From Clostridium sp. 1001271st1 H5 (lineage in GTDB: Bacteria; Bacillota; Clostridia; Lachnospirales; Lachnospiraceae), in assembly GCF_005845215.1 (NCBI RefSeq), contig NZ_SPHO01000013.1, forward strand, positions 107,269-171,268: a stretch of 64,000 nt of DNA, in the 5' to 3' direction. Positions 8,058 through 16,692 of the stretch are shown piece by piece. The notes under the pieces are model-generated. The model saw only the letters and a list, made by a program, of their open reading frames with translations, was not told the DNA's origin and did not search any database. Positions within the stretch are counted from its first letter, which is position 1, and every line of letters starts with the position of its first letter. A program made the position numbers and the translations under genes.

Positions 8058-9068
8058 ATGCCAAAGATTTTTTATCAGGAAGATTGTAATATGTCATTAC
8101 TGGAGGGCAAGACCATTGCTGTGATTGGTTACGGCAGCCAGGGACATGCACATGCTTTAAACTTAAAGGAGTCAGGGTGCAATGTAATTGTAGGCCTGTA
8201 TGAGGGCAGCCGTTCCTGGAAGAAGGCGGAAGAGCAGGGATTTGAGGTATATACAGCAGCTGAGGCATCCAAAAAGGCAGATGTCATCATGATTCTGATT
8301 AACGATGAGAAGCAGGCAGCCATGTATAAGGAGTCCATTGCGCCCAATCTGCGTCCGGGAATGATGCTGATGTTTGCCCATGGTTTCGCCATCCACTTCG
8401 GACAGATTGTTCCGCCTAAGGATGTGGACGTTACCATGATTGCGCCCAAGGCACCGGGCCATACCGTTAGAAGCGAGTATCAGAGAGGCAGAGGAACCCC
8501 ATGTCTGGTAGCTGTTTACCAGGACGCCACAGGCAAGGCCATGGATATGGCATTGGCTTATGGACAGGGAATCGGCGGCGCAAGAGCCGGTATCCTGGAG
8601 ACTACCTTCAGGGTAGAGACCGAAACAGACCTGTTTGGCGAGCAGGCAGTGCTCTGCGGCGGTGTGTGCGCTCTGATGAAGGCGGGATTTGAGACACTGG
8701 TGGAAGCCGGCTATGCTCCTGAGAATGCATATTTTGAGTGTGTGCATGAGATGAAGCTGATTGTGGACCTTATTTATGAGAGCGGTTTTGCAGGCATGCG
8801 TTATTCTATCTCCAACACAGCTGAGTACGGCGATTACATCACCGGACCAAAGATTGTAACCGACGAGACCAAGAAGGCCATGAAGAAGATTCTGTCCGAT
8901 ATCCAGGACGGCTCCTTTGCAAAAGAGTGGCTTCTTGAGAATCAGGTCGGCTGCCCCCATTTCAATGCCATGAGGAAGAATGAGGCAGAGCAGCCCCTTG
9001 AGAAGGTGGGAGCAGAGCTGAGAAAGCTGTACAGCTGGAATGATACGGACAAACTGATTAATAACTAG
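8058..9068 (+). CDS. ilvC: Ketol-acid reductoisomerase (class I)
   Basis: Converts acetolactate or acetohydroxybutyrate to dihydroxy acids with NAD(P)H and Mg2+. The 336-residue length is the short class I form. The Rossmann motif is GYGSQGHAHALNL (residues 24-36), and the metal/catalytic region includes ETDLFGEQAVLCGG and ECVHEMKLIVDLIYE. The cofactor-specificity loop reads GLYEGSRSW (residues 46-54), with Tyr48-Glu49 where many relatives carry an arginine first (see findings). GAAGGAGGAAG precedes the ATG. It ends at a large terminator convergent with the LysR gene. Confidence 0.97.
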   Translation: MPKIFYQEDCNMSLLEGKTIAVIGYGSQGHAHALNLKESGCNVIVGLYEGSRSWKKAEEQGFEVYTAAEASKKADVIMILINDEKQAAMYKESIAPNLRPGMMLMFAHGFAIHFGQIVPPKDVDVTMIAPKAPGHTVRSEYQRGRGTPCLVAVYQDATGKAMDMALAYGQGIGGARAGILETTFRVETETDLFGEQAVLCGGVCALMKAGFETLVEAGYAPENAYFECVHEMKLIVDLIYESGFAGMRYSISNTAEYGDYITGPKIVTDETKKAMKKILSDIQDGSFAKEWLLENQVGCPHFNAMRKNEAEQPLEKVGAELRKLYSWNDTDKLINN

Positions 9069-9096
9069 TATGAAGATGCAGTATAGTGCTACATAG

Positions 9097-9122
9097 ATTG
9101 TATCTGCGGCAGCGGATACAAT
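9097..9122. other. Hairpin ahead of the ilvC terminator
   Basis: An 8-bp stem (ATTGTATC with GATACAAT) immediately before the stronger terminator hairpin. It may protect the mRNA 3' end or stall polymerase. Confidence 0.45.
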
Positions 9123-9124
9123 GG

Positions 9125-9170
9125 AAAACAGGCGGATGCCCCGGAAGGAAAAGGGGTATCCGCCTGTTTT
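9125..9170. terminator. Bidirectional terminator between ilvC and the LysR gene
   Basis: An 18-bp stem with one G-U pair (9125-9142 with 9153-9170), A-rich on one side and T-rich on the other, so it can end both convergent transcripts. Confidence 0.85.
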
Positions 9171-9187
9171 GGCGTGTGTTCCGGAAA

Positions 9188-10069
9188 TCAGTACAGGAAC
9201 TCCAGGAATGTTTTTAGGGCCATGGCCTGGTTGGCGGGATGGTAGGCAAAGCCGATGGTCCTGCGGTGGATGGGAATATCCAGGGGAATCTCTACCAGCA
9301 GGCCGCTGTCCAGCTCCTTCTGCACCAGCTCCTTGATAACGCAGGCAATGCCCAGGCCAATCTTGGCAAATTCAATCAACAGGTCCATGGTGGTCACTTC
9401 CAGAATCTGATGGGGGAAGATGTTGTTCTCAGCCATGTATTCGTCCACGTGGTGCCGGGTCATGTTGCTGGTATCCAAAAGCATGATGTTGCCTGTCTCA
9501 AACAGACTGGTATCCTGGCCCTCTCTCAGATACAGGTTCTCCAGATAACTGGGGGTGGTGACAAAGGTGTCCTGGATATCCATAACCGGGATAAAGGCCA
9601 GGTCACGGCGGACCGAGGGTTCGGCAACCAGTCCCAGGTCAATCTTCTGCTGCTCCAGGCGGGTCAGGGTCTGGGCTGTGGCCTGGCTCTCTATGGTGAC
9701 CTTCATATGGGGGTACTGGTCAATGAAGGTTTTCAAATAGGGAAGCAGGATGTATTTGCACAGTGTGTTGCTGACGCCAATCCTGAGGTGTCCGATGTCA
9801 AATTCCTGAATCCGCTTCAGTTCCTGCTCGCCCCGGTCCAGGGCGTCAAATGCCTCCCTGGTATGTTCAAATAAAATTTCACCCTCAGAGGTGAGCTGTA
9901 CTCCGCGGGAACTGCGGGTAAACAGGGACAGGCCAAGACTGTCCTCCAGCTTGCTGATGGCTTTGCTGATGGCCGGCTGGCTGATGTAGAGCTCCTTTGC
10001 TGCCTTGGATATGTTGCCTGCTTTTGCCACTTCATAAAATATCTTGTATTGGGACAGGTTCTGTTCCAT
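9188..10069 (-). CDS. LysR family regulator divergent from leuCD
   Basis: A 293-residue LTTR. The N-terminal winged HTH (FYEVAKAGNISKAAKELYISQPAISKAISKLEDSLGLSLFTRS) is followed by a two-lobed effector domain starting near residue 90 (IGHLRIGVSNTLCKYILLPYL). The start at 10069 is fixed by AGGAGGGG 5 bases upstream; the frame runs on to 10111 but without a good ribosome site. It is transcribed away from leuC. A perfect 8-bp dyad with an 11-base gap lies in the shared intergenic region, so it probably controls leuCD, perhaps in response to a pathway intermediate. The ligand is not known. Confidence 0.9.
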   Translation of the reverse strand: MEQNLSQYKIFYEVAKAGNISKAAKELYISQPAISKAISKLEDSLGLSLFTRSSRGVQLTSEGEILFEHTREAFDALDRGEQELKRIQEFDIGHLRIGVSNTLCKYILLPYLKTFIDQYPHMKVTIESQATAQTLTRLEQQKIDLGLVAEPSVRRDLAFIPVMDIQDTFVTTPSYLENLYLREGQDTSLFETGNIMLLDTSNMTRHHVDEYMAENNIFPHQILEVTTMDLLIEFAKIGLGIACVIKELVQKELDSGLLVEIPLDIPIHRRTIGFAYHPANQAMALKTFLEFLY

Positions 10070-10117
10070 GGAATCCCCTCCTGCTATATAACATTTTTTC
10101 ATATATCCCATTCATAT

Positions 10118-10144
10118 TATGTATTTTTATTATAACAATACATA
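10118..10144. promoter_or_regulatory. Probable LysR operator between lysR and leuC
   Basis: TATGTATT (10118-10125) and its exact inverse AATACATA (10137-10144) are separated by 11 bases, the T-N11-A geometry of LTTR recognition sites. A TATAAT-like box for leuC lies downstream near 10165 without a recognisable -35, which fits an activator-dependent promoter. Confidence 0.65.
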
Positions 10145-10221
10145 TGCTAAAATGTAAAGCACGGATGATATAATTTCGAGGAATTAATTAAAGAGAAGGA
10201 TATTGAAGGAGGAAATAAGTT

Positions 10222-11484
10222 ATGGGAATGACCATGAGCCAGAAAATCCTGGCTGCCCACGCAGGACTTGAGGAAGTGAAGGCAGGACAGCTAATAGAGG
10301 CGGATTTGGATTTAGTGCTGGGAAATGACATCACTTCTCCTGTTGCCATCAACGAGATGAAGAAGATGGACAGGAAAACCGTGTTTGACAAGGACAAGAT
10401 TGCCCTGGTTATGGACCATTTTATACCCAACAAGGATATAAAGTCAGCTGAGAACTGCAAGTGCTGCAGGGAGTTTGCCTGCCGCCATGAGATAACCAAT
10501 TATTTTGATGTGGGAGAGATGGGAATCGAGCATGCCCTTCTGCCGGAAAAAGGACTGGTGGTGGCTGGTGACGCTGTCATTGGCGCAGACTCCCACACAT
10601 GTACATACGGAGCCCTGGGAGCATTTTCAACGGGTGTGGGAAGCACGGATATGGCTGCCGGCATGGTAACGGGCAAGGCCTGGTTCAAAGTGCCCTCCGC
10701 CATCAGATTTGAACTGGTGGGCAAGCCGTCAAGGTGGGTCAGCGGCAAGGATGTTATCCTGCATATTATCGGCATGATCGGGGTGGACGGCGCCCTGTAC
10801 AGGTCCATGGAGTTTGTGGGAGAGGGAATCAGGAACCTTTCCATGGATGACCGTTTTACCATCTGCAACATGGCGATTGAGGCCGGGGGAAAGAACGGAA
10901 TCTTCCCGGTGGATGAGCTGGCCATTGAGTATATGAAGGAACATTCCAAACGTGAATTTACCGTATATGAGGCGGATGAGGACGCGGAGTACGATGAGAC
11001 ATATGTCATTGATTTGTCAGAGCTAAAGCCTACCGTATCCTTCCCCCATCTTCCCTCCAATACCAGGACCATTGACCAGGTAGGGGATGTGACGGTGGAC
11101 CAGGCGGTCATTGGTTCCTGCACCAACGGACGTATTGAGGATATGAGAATCGCCGCAGAGGTGTTAAAGGGCAGGAAGATTGCCAAGGGCGTGCGCTGCA
11201 TCGTGATTCCGGCCACCCAGTCCATCTACCTTCAGGCAATGAGGGAAGGACTGCTGGAGATTTTCATTGAGGCGGGAGCCGTGGTGAGCACACCTACCTG
11301 CGGTCCGTGTCTGGGCGGCTACATGGGCATCCTTGCTGCCGGCGAGAGGTGTATCTCCACAACCAACCGTAACTTTGTGGGCCGTATGGGACACGTGGAT
11401 TCAGAAGTATATCTGGCCAGCCCGGCAGTGGCTGCCGCAAGTGCTGTGGCAGGGAAAATCATCTGCCCGTGCCAGCTGGATTAA
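10222..11484 (+). CDS. leuC: 3-isopropylmalate dehydratase large subunit
   Basis: With LeuD it isomerises 2-isopropylmalate to 3-isopropylmalate. The 420-residue length fits the HacA/LeuC2 group found with separate small subunits. The three [4Fe-4S] ligands are Cys300 (in GSCTNGR), Cys360 and Cys363 (TPTCGPCLGG). Substrate-site segments include MDHFIPNKD and GADSHTCTYGALGAFSTGVGSTD. GAAGGAGGAAATAAG precedes the ATG. leuD follows after 44 bases. No leuA or leuB is in the window, so the pathway is split. A homoaconitase-type substrate cannot be excluded on sequence alone, but the ilv neighbours favour leucine synthesis. Confidence 0.94.
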   Translation: MGMTMSQKILAAHAGLEEVKAGQLIEADLDLVLGNDITSPVAINEMKKMDRKTVFDKDKIALVMDHFIPNKDIKSAENCKCCREFACRHEITNYFDVGEMGIEHALLPEKGLVVAGDAVIGADSHTCTYGALGAFSTGVGSTDMAAGMVTGKAWFKVPSAIRFELVGKPSRWVSGKDVILHIIGMIGVDGALYRSMEFVGEGIRNLSMDDRFTICNMAIEAGGKNGIFPVDELAIEYMKEHSKREFTVYEADEDAEYDETYVIDLSELKPTVSFPHLPSNTRTIDQVGDVTVDQAVIGSCTNGRIEDMRIAAEVLKGRKIAKGVRCIVIPATQSIYLQAMREGLLEIFIEAGAVVSTPTCGPCLGGYMGILAAGERCISTTNRNFVGRMGHVDSEVYLASPAVAAASAVAGKIICPCQLD

Positions 11485-11528
11485 CGGTATAAAAGCAATA
11501 TCATTGTGAAAGGAAAAGGAGACTGAAC

Positions 11529-12014
11529 ATGAAAGCATGCGGACACGTTTTTAAATACGGTGACAATGTGGATACGGACGTCATCATTCCGGCCAGATAT
11601 TTAAACGCCACCCAGGGGGATGAGCTGGCAAAGCATTGTATGGAGGATATTGATAAGGAATTTGTGAACAAGGTCCGGAAGGGGGACATCATTGTGGCCA
11701 ACAAGAATTTCGGCTGCGGTTCCTCCAGGGAACACGCGCCGCTGGCCATTAAGTGCGCGGGAGTGAGCTGCGTTATTGCGGAGACATTTGCCCGTATTTT
11801 CTACAGGAATTCCATTAACATCGGCCTTCCCATTATTGAGTGCCGGGAGGCGGCCAGGGCCATTGAGGCAGGGGATGAGGTGGAAGTTGATTTTGACAGC
11901 GGAATCATAACCAATAAGACCAAAGGAGAGACTTATCAAGGCCAGTCCTTCCCTGCTTTTATGCAGAAAATCATTACGGCCGGCGGACTGGTGAATTATA
12001 TTAACGGACAATAA
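11529..12014 (+). CDS. leuD: 3-isopropylmalate dehydratase small subunit
   Basis: The 161-residue swivel subunit of isopropylmalate isomerase. It contains YGDNVDTDVIIPARYLN at the N-terminus, the NFGCGSSREHAP loop with the catalytic serine, and the FARIFYRNSINIGLP segment. The length is right for the short LeuD2 type that pairs with the LeuC form upstream. AAAGGAGACTGAAC precedes the ATG. It is the last gene of the unit and is followed by a strong terminator. Confidence 0.95.
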   Translation: MKACGHVFKYGDNVDTDVIIPARYLNATQGDELAKHCMEDIDKEFVNKVRKGDIIVANKNFGCGSSREHAPLAIKCAGVSCVIAETFARIFYRNSINIGLPIIECREAARAIEAGDEVEVDFDSGIITNKTKGETYQGQSFPAFMQKIITAGGLVNYINGQ

Positions 12015-12056
12015 TTTTAGATAATAGGTTCATTTTAATTATGAATCAAACTGACT

Positions 12057-12111
12057 AAAACAGGGCATCTGCGCTGCAATTGAAACATTGCTGGTGCAGA
12101 TGCCTTGTTTT
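12057..12111 (+). terminator. Terminator of leuCD
   Basis: A 16-bp stem with one G-U pair (12057-12072 with 12096-12111) ending in a T-rich tract. Confidence 0.85.
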
Positions 12112-12340
12112 GTGTAACCGGTGTTGTTGTTCAACATGGGAAGAGATAGTAAAAAAGTATTAAGAAATTTTAAAAATGTAAGTTATGCAAGAAATATGTA
12201 AATTATGCAATTGTGGTTGTAAATGTTATTAATCTAATTAAAATTGTAAATAGTAAAATGAGGGATTGTAAGGCGAATTTGTTTGTGAAGGTTTCATACT
12301 ATCAGACCGTGGTAAACGAAATCAATGGGGAGGTTGAGAG
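12112..12340 (+). promoter_or_regulatory. AT-rich upstream region of the surface protein gene, with a direct repeat
   Basis: This 229-base AT-rich stretch has no open frame. A 13-base direct repeat with one mismatch (GTAAGTTATGCAA at 12178 and GTAAATTATGCAA at 12198) recurs at a 20-base interval, about two helical turns, which is typical of an activator site. Only weak -35/-10 candidates follow it. Confidence 0.4.
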
Positions 12341-15300
12341 ATGGGGAAAAGAAAGATAAAGTTAAAAATGGTATTGGCGGTTTTTCTGGCGATAATCATG
12401 GTAATATCTGTTGCTAACAGTGATATGTTATATGCGACAGGGATTATTTTTGCAGAGACAGTAGATGGAACAGATACAAAAAGTTTGCCGATAGAAAATA
12501 ACGCTTTGGCAGAGGGAATACAGCAGGATGAGGGAGCCTCAGAGGAAACGAATCAGAAAGAAGACCAACAGAGACAAAAACAGCCTGAGGAAAAACAGCT
12601 TGAGGAAAAACAGCGAGAAGAAGAACTGTCAGAGGAAAAACGAAAGGAAGAACTGCCAGAGGAAAAGCGAAAAGAAGAACTGCCGGAGGAAAAACAGAAA
12701 GAAGAAGCTCCAGCGTATGTTCCAGTTGGGACACCATCAGATGCAGTTCATGCAGGTTATGAGAATAAAGATATTACAGTGGCAACTAAATCAGAAGCAG
12801 AGGTCAGAAATAAAAATTATGATTTAGAAAGAATCATTAAAACTGCGGCCCTGCTCCATGAGGAGGACTATAGTGACGTAACGGAAGATAACCCTCTCAC
12901 GCATGGTGAACGTGCAGTTTTCAGATTTGAATATAAGCTAAAATCTTCGATGAGAAAGGCTCTGGATAGTGGAAACGATATTATCTTAGAGTATCAGTTA
13001 CCGGAAGAGATATTAGGGTTGACAAGTTCTTACCAGGAAATGGTTGGAACAACATTTGCTGATGGACCTATGTCCAGCGCGCTGGGATATATGGGAGAGT
13101 TCAATGAAGATGGCAATATAACCATATGTATCCAGTCAATAGAAGAGGGCGACATTGACAATTTTGACCAGATAATAGATATTCCCGTCTTAATTGACTG
13201 CGAAATTACTGATATTCCGGAAAAACTGACCATATCTGCGGCTCATTCAAAAAAGTTGACAATTTATACATATGTGGGAAGCGGGAAATTTGAGTATGAA
13301 GAAACCATAGGTGATATTACAATATACTTATGGGCAGAGGAAGGCGTGCTTCCTGATGATGCAAAGGTGAGAATATCAGAAGTTGCATATGATGATGAAA
13401 ATGCATTGGGAGGAATGGAGCAGATAACGGGGGATGCAGGAGCGAACCAAATCATTGCATTTGATATCAGCATCTGGGTGGACCATCAGGAGATAGAAAT
13501 AGAAGATGGTACAGTGAAGGTTTCTTTTAGAGGAAGTCGGATATTGGATTATTCCGGAAAAAAAGCAGAAGTATTTCATATAGATGAGCAGAACGGTGTA
13601 GAGATAATAAACTCTAAACAGTTGGGGGACGAAATCCAGTTTGAGGCAAAGCATTTTTCTGTATATGGAATCCATCTGACAGCGGTAAATTATCCTTCAG
13701 TGGATTATTCTGAGGAAATAAAGCCATACAGGGTTACATACCCGGAATCCAGCGGCTGTGCAATTGCGTCAATTGCGACCGTTGAAAAATACAATCGGCA
13801 GGCATCAGATGCAGATAATATGTATTATCGTGTTAAATCTTGGAATGACAATGCCATATCAATAAAAGACTGGTCGGGCATGGGATATGGTGAAATCAAG
13901 GATAACCCTACATTGGAGACATTATATACCGCATTGAAAGAAAATGGCCCATGTATCATACACAGAAATACGACGGTAGAGCATTTTTCTGTTCTGGTGG
14001 GGTATACGGGAAACACCTCTGTTTTAGAAGAAAAGGGCTTCAAAGTGCTGGAGGTATCTGATACCATCACTAATTATTTGATGAATCTTCATGATTGGAG
14101 AAGGTATACATATGTTAATGGCAGTGTCCAATATGACGATAATGCCGTAGTCGATAGATTGCTTATCAGAACAGGCGTGGATGTCTCCTTTTTTAATGTA
14201 AATGCATCTGATTTACAGGATACCAGCGGGCGTTTGTCTTCAGATATTCAGACGACAACAGGAAGCAGGATACAGAGCGTAGGGGTATATCTTGGCAAGT
14301 CTGAAAATCAGATGCAGAAAATTTCCGAACCCGCAGAAGGGACTGTTAAGAAAATTTTTTATGAAGTTGGAACTGGGGAATGGTGTGGACCTCTTTCGGC
14401 CGGAACCAAGTACTTCTATCAGTTTTATGTCCAGATTAATGATTTGGAATTTAAATCGGATGTTTTCAGCTTTAATACCGCAGGAATTTCGGACACGGAA
14501 AAACCAGTGATAAAGAATGTAAGAGTTGCCGAGGTAACCACGGACGGATTTACGGTCTATTGCACGGTGGCGGATGACAGAATGGTATCAAAACTTACAT
14601 TTGCGGCATGGAATGAAAAGGAGGGAAAGGAGAAACTGGTATCCGGCGGGCCGACCAACCACAATGGATATGCAAAGGAAAAGGAATACCAACATCGTGT
14701 GAATGTAATAGACCATGATTTTACATATGATGCTGCCTATTATATGATGATTACGGCAGAAGATGAGGCGGGGAATACGGCTGACTACAGCCTCAGGATG
14801 TATATGCCGCGTCCGTTTGAAAGTACTGAAGATGGATGGCCAATTGCGAACTCCCGGAGATGTTTTGGTTATAGTGATGATTATCACATTCCAAAATCAG
14901 TCATGGAGGATGTTTACGGATGGAATATCAGCAGCATTTTGCCATGGTCTGCGGGACCGGTTTGGCATGGCTCATGTTTCGGTTTATCCGTATTGGCTTC
15001 CAGGTACTATACAAATCAAGGAAGTCCATTAACCCATATATTGCCCAAGAGGGGAAATAATCATTTGTACCAGAGGGGATACTATAATTTGGATTATTCA
15101 CAAGGCATTTATACGATTGCTAAAAATTACAATGCCATAAGGATGATTGAAAGGGTTCAGGTATCTCAGGATACACAGGAACTCGCGGACATTGAAGTCT
15201 ATAAAAATGATAATAACCTAAAACAGTTTAAAGCCTATATGTGTACAGGCCCGGAGGGCTTTGAACCTAAATTCAAAGCATTTGTAATTACGTTGTCATA

Positions 15301-16567
15301 TAAAACTGGCGCACATGCGGTGGTAGTGGAAACGGACAGAGTTCCTTGGACTGCAGGGGACGGGTGGACAGGGATATATGTGTATGACTCCAATGCCCCT
15401 GCAAATAATGGGGATATGGGATTGAATTCCTTTTATCATAAAGGCAGGTCATATATAAGAATCAATGATTCTAACGGTGATTGGGAGTATTATTATAATG
15501 GTGAATTAAAGGGAAAATCAGGGCGCGGTGATATGAAGATATATGACCCATCCAAATTAGGCAGTTCATTCTTTACAGACAAGCTGCATAAGAAAAAATC
15601 TTCCGGGTGGGCGTGGACCGCGGATATTGATGCTGAAAACATGACCATTAAGGATTCAAGCGATGGCATACTGCTGGAAATAAAAGATGGAGAGCTTATA
15701 CAGAACTCCGAAGATACGGATTTTTCAATCATGTGCACTGATTTAGATGAACAGGATGGAAGGCTGAAAGGATATTTTTATTGTAGTGAAGATGAGTTCA
15801 ACTATAATGCACACAATGCAGATATCATGATTGCCAGCAATGAATTGTATATTTCTGCCAGTCATCAGACTGAGATAAAAGCAGATGTGGATTTGCAGAA
15901 TGGGTCTTTATCATTAGAGAATGTACAGGATGGGGAAGTTAGCATTGGATTGCAGACAAATGAAAATAAATATAAGGCAGTTGCATATGAAAATAACAAT
16001 CAGTCAGGCGATTACGTGACCCTTTCGCTGGAAAAATCAGGCAGATATAATATAGAAAGCAGCCAGGCTACTGCCGATATTTTTAGTGTGGACAGCAATG
16101 GCACAACTGTGAGGTTGGAAGACCAGAGGATTACTGAATTGGAAGGAAAGACGGTCGGTGAAATTGTATCTGAACATTCCTCAAACGATGTAAAGCCGGC
16201 TGGCGTGACAAATGTGTCATCTGATTCAGACGAGAGGGACATTGGTATAGCGGTTGTTACAGACACATATCCTGGTGCTCATTGGAATGCTTATGAAGAT
16301 GGCCGGTGGAAATTAGTGAAGGCTGACGGAAATGAGGTAAAAGGATGGGCTATGGTTCAGGATAAGTGGTATTATTTGAATCCTGAAGACGGATTCATGA
16401 TGACCGGATGGCTTCGGAATCAGGATGGACGGTGGTATTATCTCAGAACCGTACATGATGGATATTACGGAGCTATTGTAACAGGATGGAATATAATAGA
16501 TGGTAAGCGTTATTATTTTAATGAAAACCATGATGGATATTACGGCGCTCTGATGATAGAGGAATAG
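12341..16567 (+). CDS. Large secreted surface protein with two cysteine-peptidase-like modules and cell-wall-binding repeats
   Basis: A 1408-residue protein with a signal peptide (basic residues 2-9, hydrophobic 10-26, cleavage near 32). Next comes a charged Glu/Lys/Gln/Pro spacer (69-124) with three PEEKRKEEL-type repeats, then beta-rich adhesin-like sequence (160-450). The first C39/papain-like module (about 460-580) has Cys473 in SSGCAIASIA and His548 in EHFSVLVGY. A fibronectin-like domain (612-716) and a GBS-Bsp-like domain (718-823) follow. The second papain-like module (about 830-1070) has Cys879 in WHGSCFGLS, His992 in GAHAVVVE and Asp1016/Asn1018 in VYDSNAP. A beta-rich linker leads to choline-binding-type repeats at 1313-1408 (GWAMVQDKWYYLN, TGWLRNQDGRWYYL, TGWNIIDGKRYYF). 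It is probably non-covalently wall-bound and proteolytic or amidolytic. The catalytic role is inferred, and the domain names come from pattern recognition. It is visibly richer in A+T than its neighbours and is monocistronic. Confidence 0.85.
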   Translation: MGKRKIKLKMVLAVFLAIIMVISVANSDMLYATGIIFAETVDGTDTKSLPIENNALAEGIQQDEGASEETNQKEDQQRQKQPEEKQLEEKQREEELSEEKRKEELPEEKRKEELPEEKQKEEAPAYVPVGTPSDAVHAGYENKDITVATKSEAEVRNKNYDLERIIKTAALLHEEDYSDVTEDNPLTHGERAVFRFEYKLKSSMRKALDSGNDIILEYQLPEEILGLTSSYQEMVGTTFADGPMSSALGYMGEFNEDGNITICIQSIEEGDIDNFDQIIDIPVLIDCEITDIPEKLTISAAHSKKLTIYTYVGSGKFEYEETIGDITIYLWAEEGVLPDDAKVRISEVAYDDENALGGMEQITGDAGANQIIAFDISIWVDHQEIEIEDGTVKVSFRGSRILDYSGKKAEVFHIDEQNGVEIINSKQLGDEIQFEAKHFSVYGIHLTAVNYPSVDYSEEIKPYRVTYPESSGCAIASIATVEKYNRQASDADNMYYRVKSWNDNAISIKDWSGMGYGEIKDNPTLETLYTALKENGPCIIHRNTTVEHFSVLVGYTGNTSVLEEKGFKVLEVSDTITNYLMNLHDWRRYTYVNGSVQYDDNAVVDRLLIRTGVDVSFFNVNASDLQDTSGRLSSDIQTTTGSRIQSVGVYLGKSENQMQKISEPAEGTVKKIFYEVGTGEWCGPLSAGTKYFYQFYVQINDLEFKSDVFSFNTAGISDTEKPVIKNVRVAEVTTDGFTVYCTVADDRMVSKLTFAAWNEKEGKEKLVSGGPTNHNGYAKEKEYQHRVNVIDHDFTYDAAYYMMITAEDEAGNTADYSLRMYMPRPFESTEDGWPIANSRRCFGYSDDYHIPKSVMEDVYGWNISSILPWSAGPVWHGSCFGLSVLASRYYTNQGSPLTHILPKRGNNHLYQRGYYNLDYSQGIYTIAKNYNAIRMIERVQVSQDTQELADIEVYKNDNNLKQFKAYMCTGPEGFEPKFKAFVITLSYKTGAHAVVVETDRVPWTAGDGWTGIYVYDSNAPANNGDMGLNSFYHKGRSYIRINDSNGDWEYYYNGELKGKSGRGDMKIYDPSKLGSSFFTDKLHKKKSSGWAWTADIDAENMTIKDSSDGILLEIKDGELIQNSEDTDFSIMCTDLDEQDGRLKGYFYCSEDEFNYNAHNADIMIASNELYISASHQTEIKADVDLQNGSLSLENVQDGEVSIGLQTNENKYKAVAYENNNQSGDYVTLSLEKSGRYNIESSQATADIFSVDSNGTTVRLEDQRITELEGKTVGEIVSEHSSNDVKPAGVTNVSSDSDERDIGIAVVTDTYPGAHWNAYEDGRWKLVKADGNEVKGWAMVQDKWYYLNPEDGFMMTGWLRNQDGRWYYLRTVHDGYYGAIVTGWNIIDGKRYYFNENHDGYYGALMIEE

Positions 16568-16620
16568 AAGAACGGATGTTGCCTTATGCTTACAAGCGGC
16601 AGGTAAGTTTTTGACGAAGC

Positions 16621-16672
16621 GGATGGGATTAACTATATTCTTTTTGTATACAGTTAATCCCGTCCATTTTTT
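16621..16672 (+). terminator. Terminator of the surface protein gene
   Basis: A 14-bp stem with one G-U pair (16621-16634 with 16652-16665) followed by ATTTTTTG. It could also serve the convergent LysR gene. Confidence 0.85.
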
Positions 16673-16692
16673 GAGGATACAATACTGTAATA

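Noticed and set aside
12444..12737. 97-codon minus-strand frame opposite the charged spacer
   Set aside because: Leu/Val/Phe-rich mirror of the Glu/Lys repeats in the real gene.
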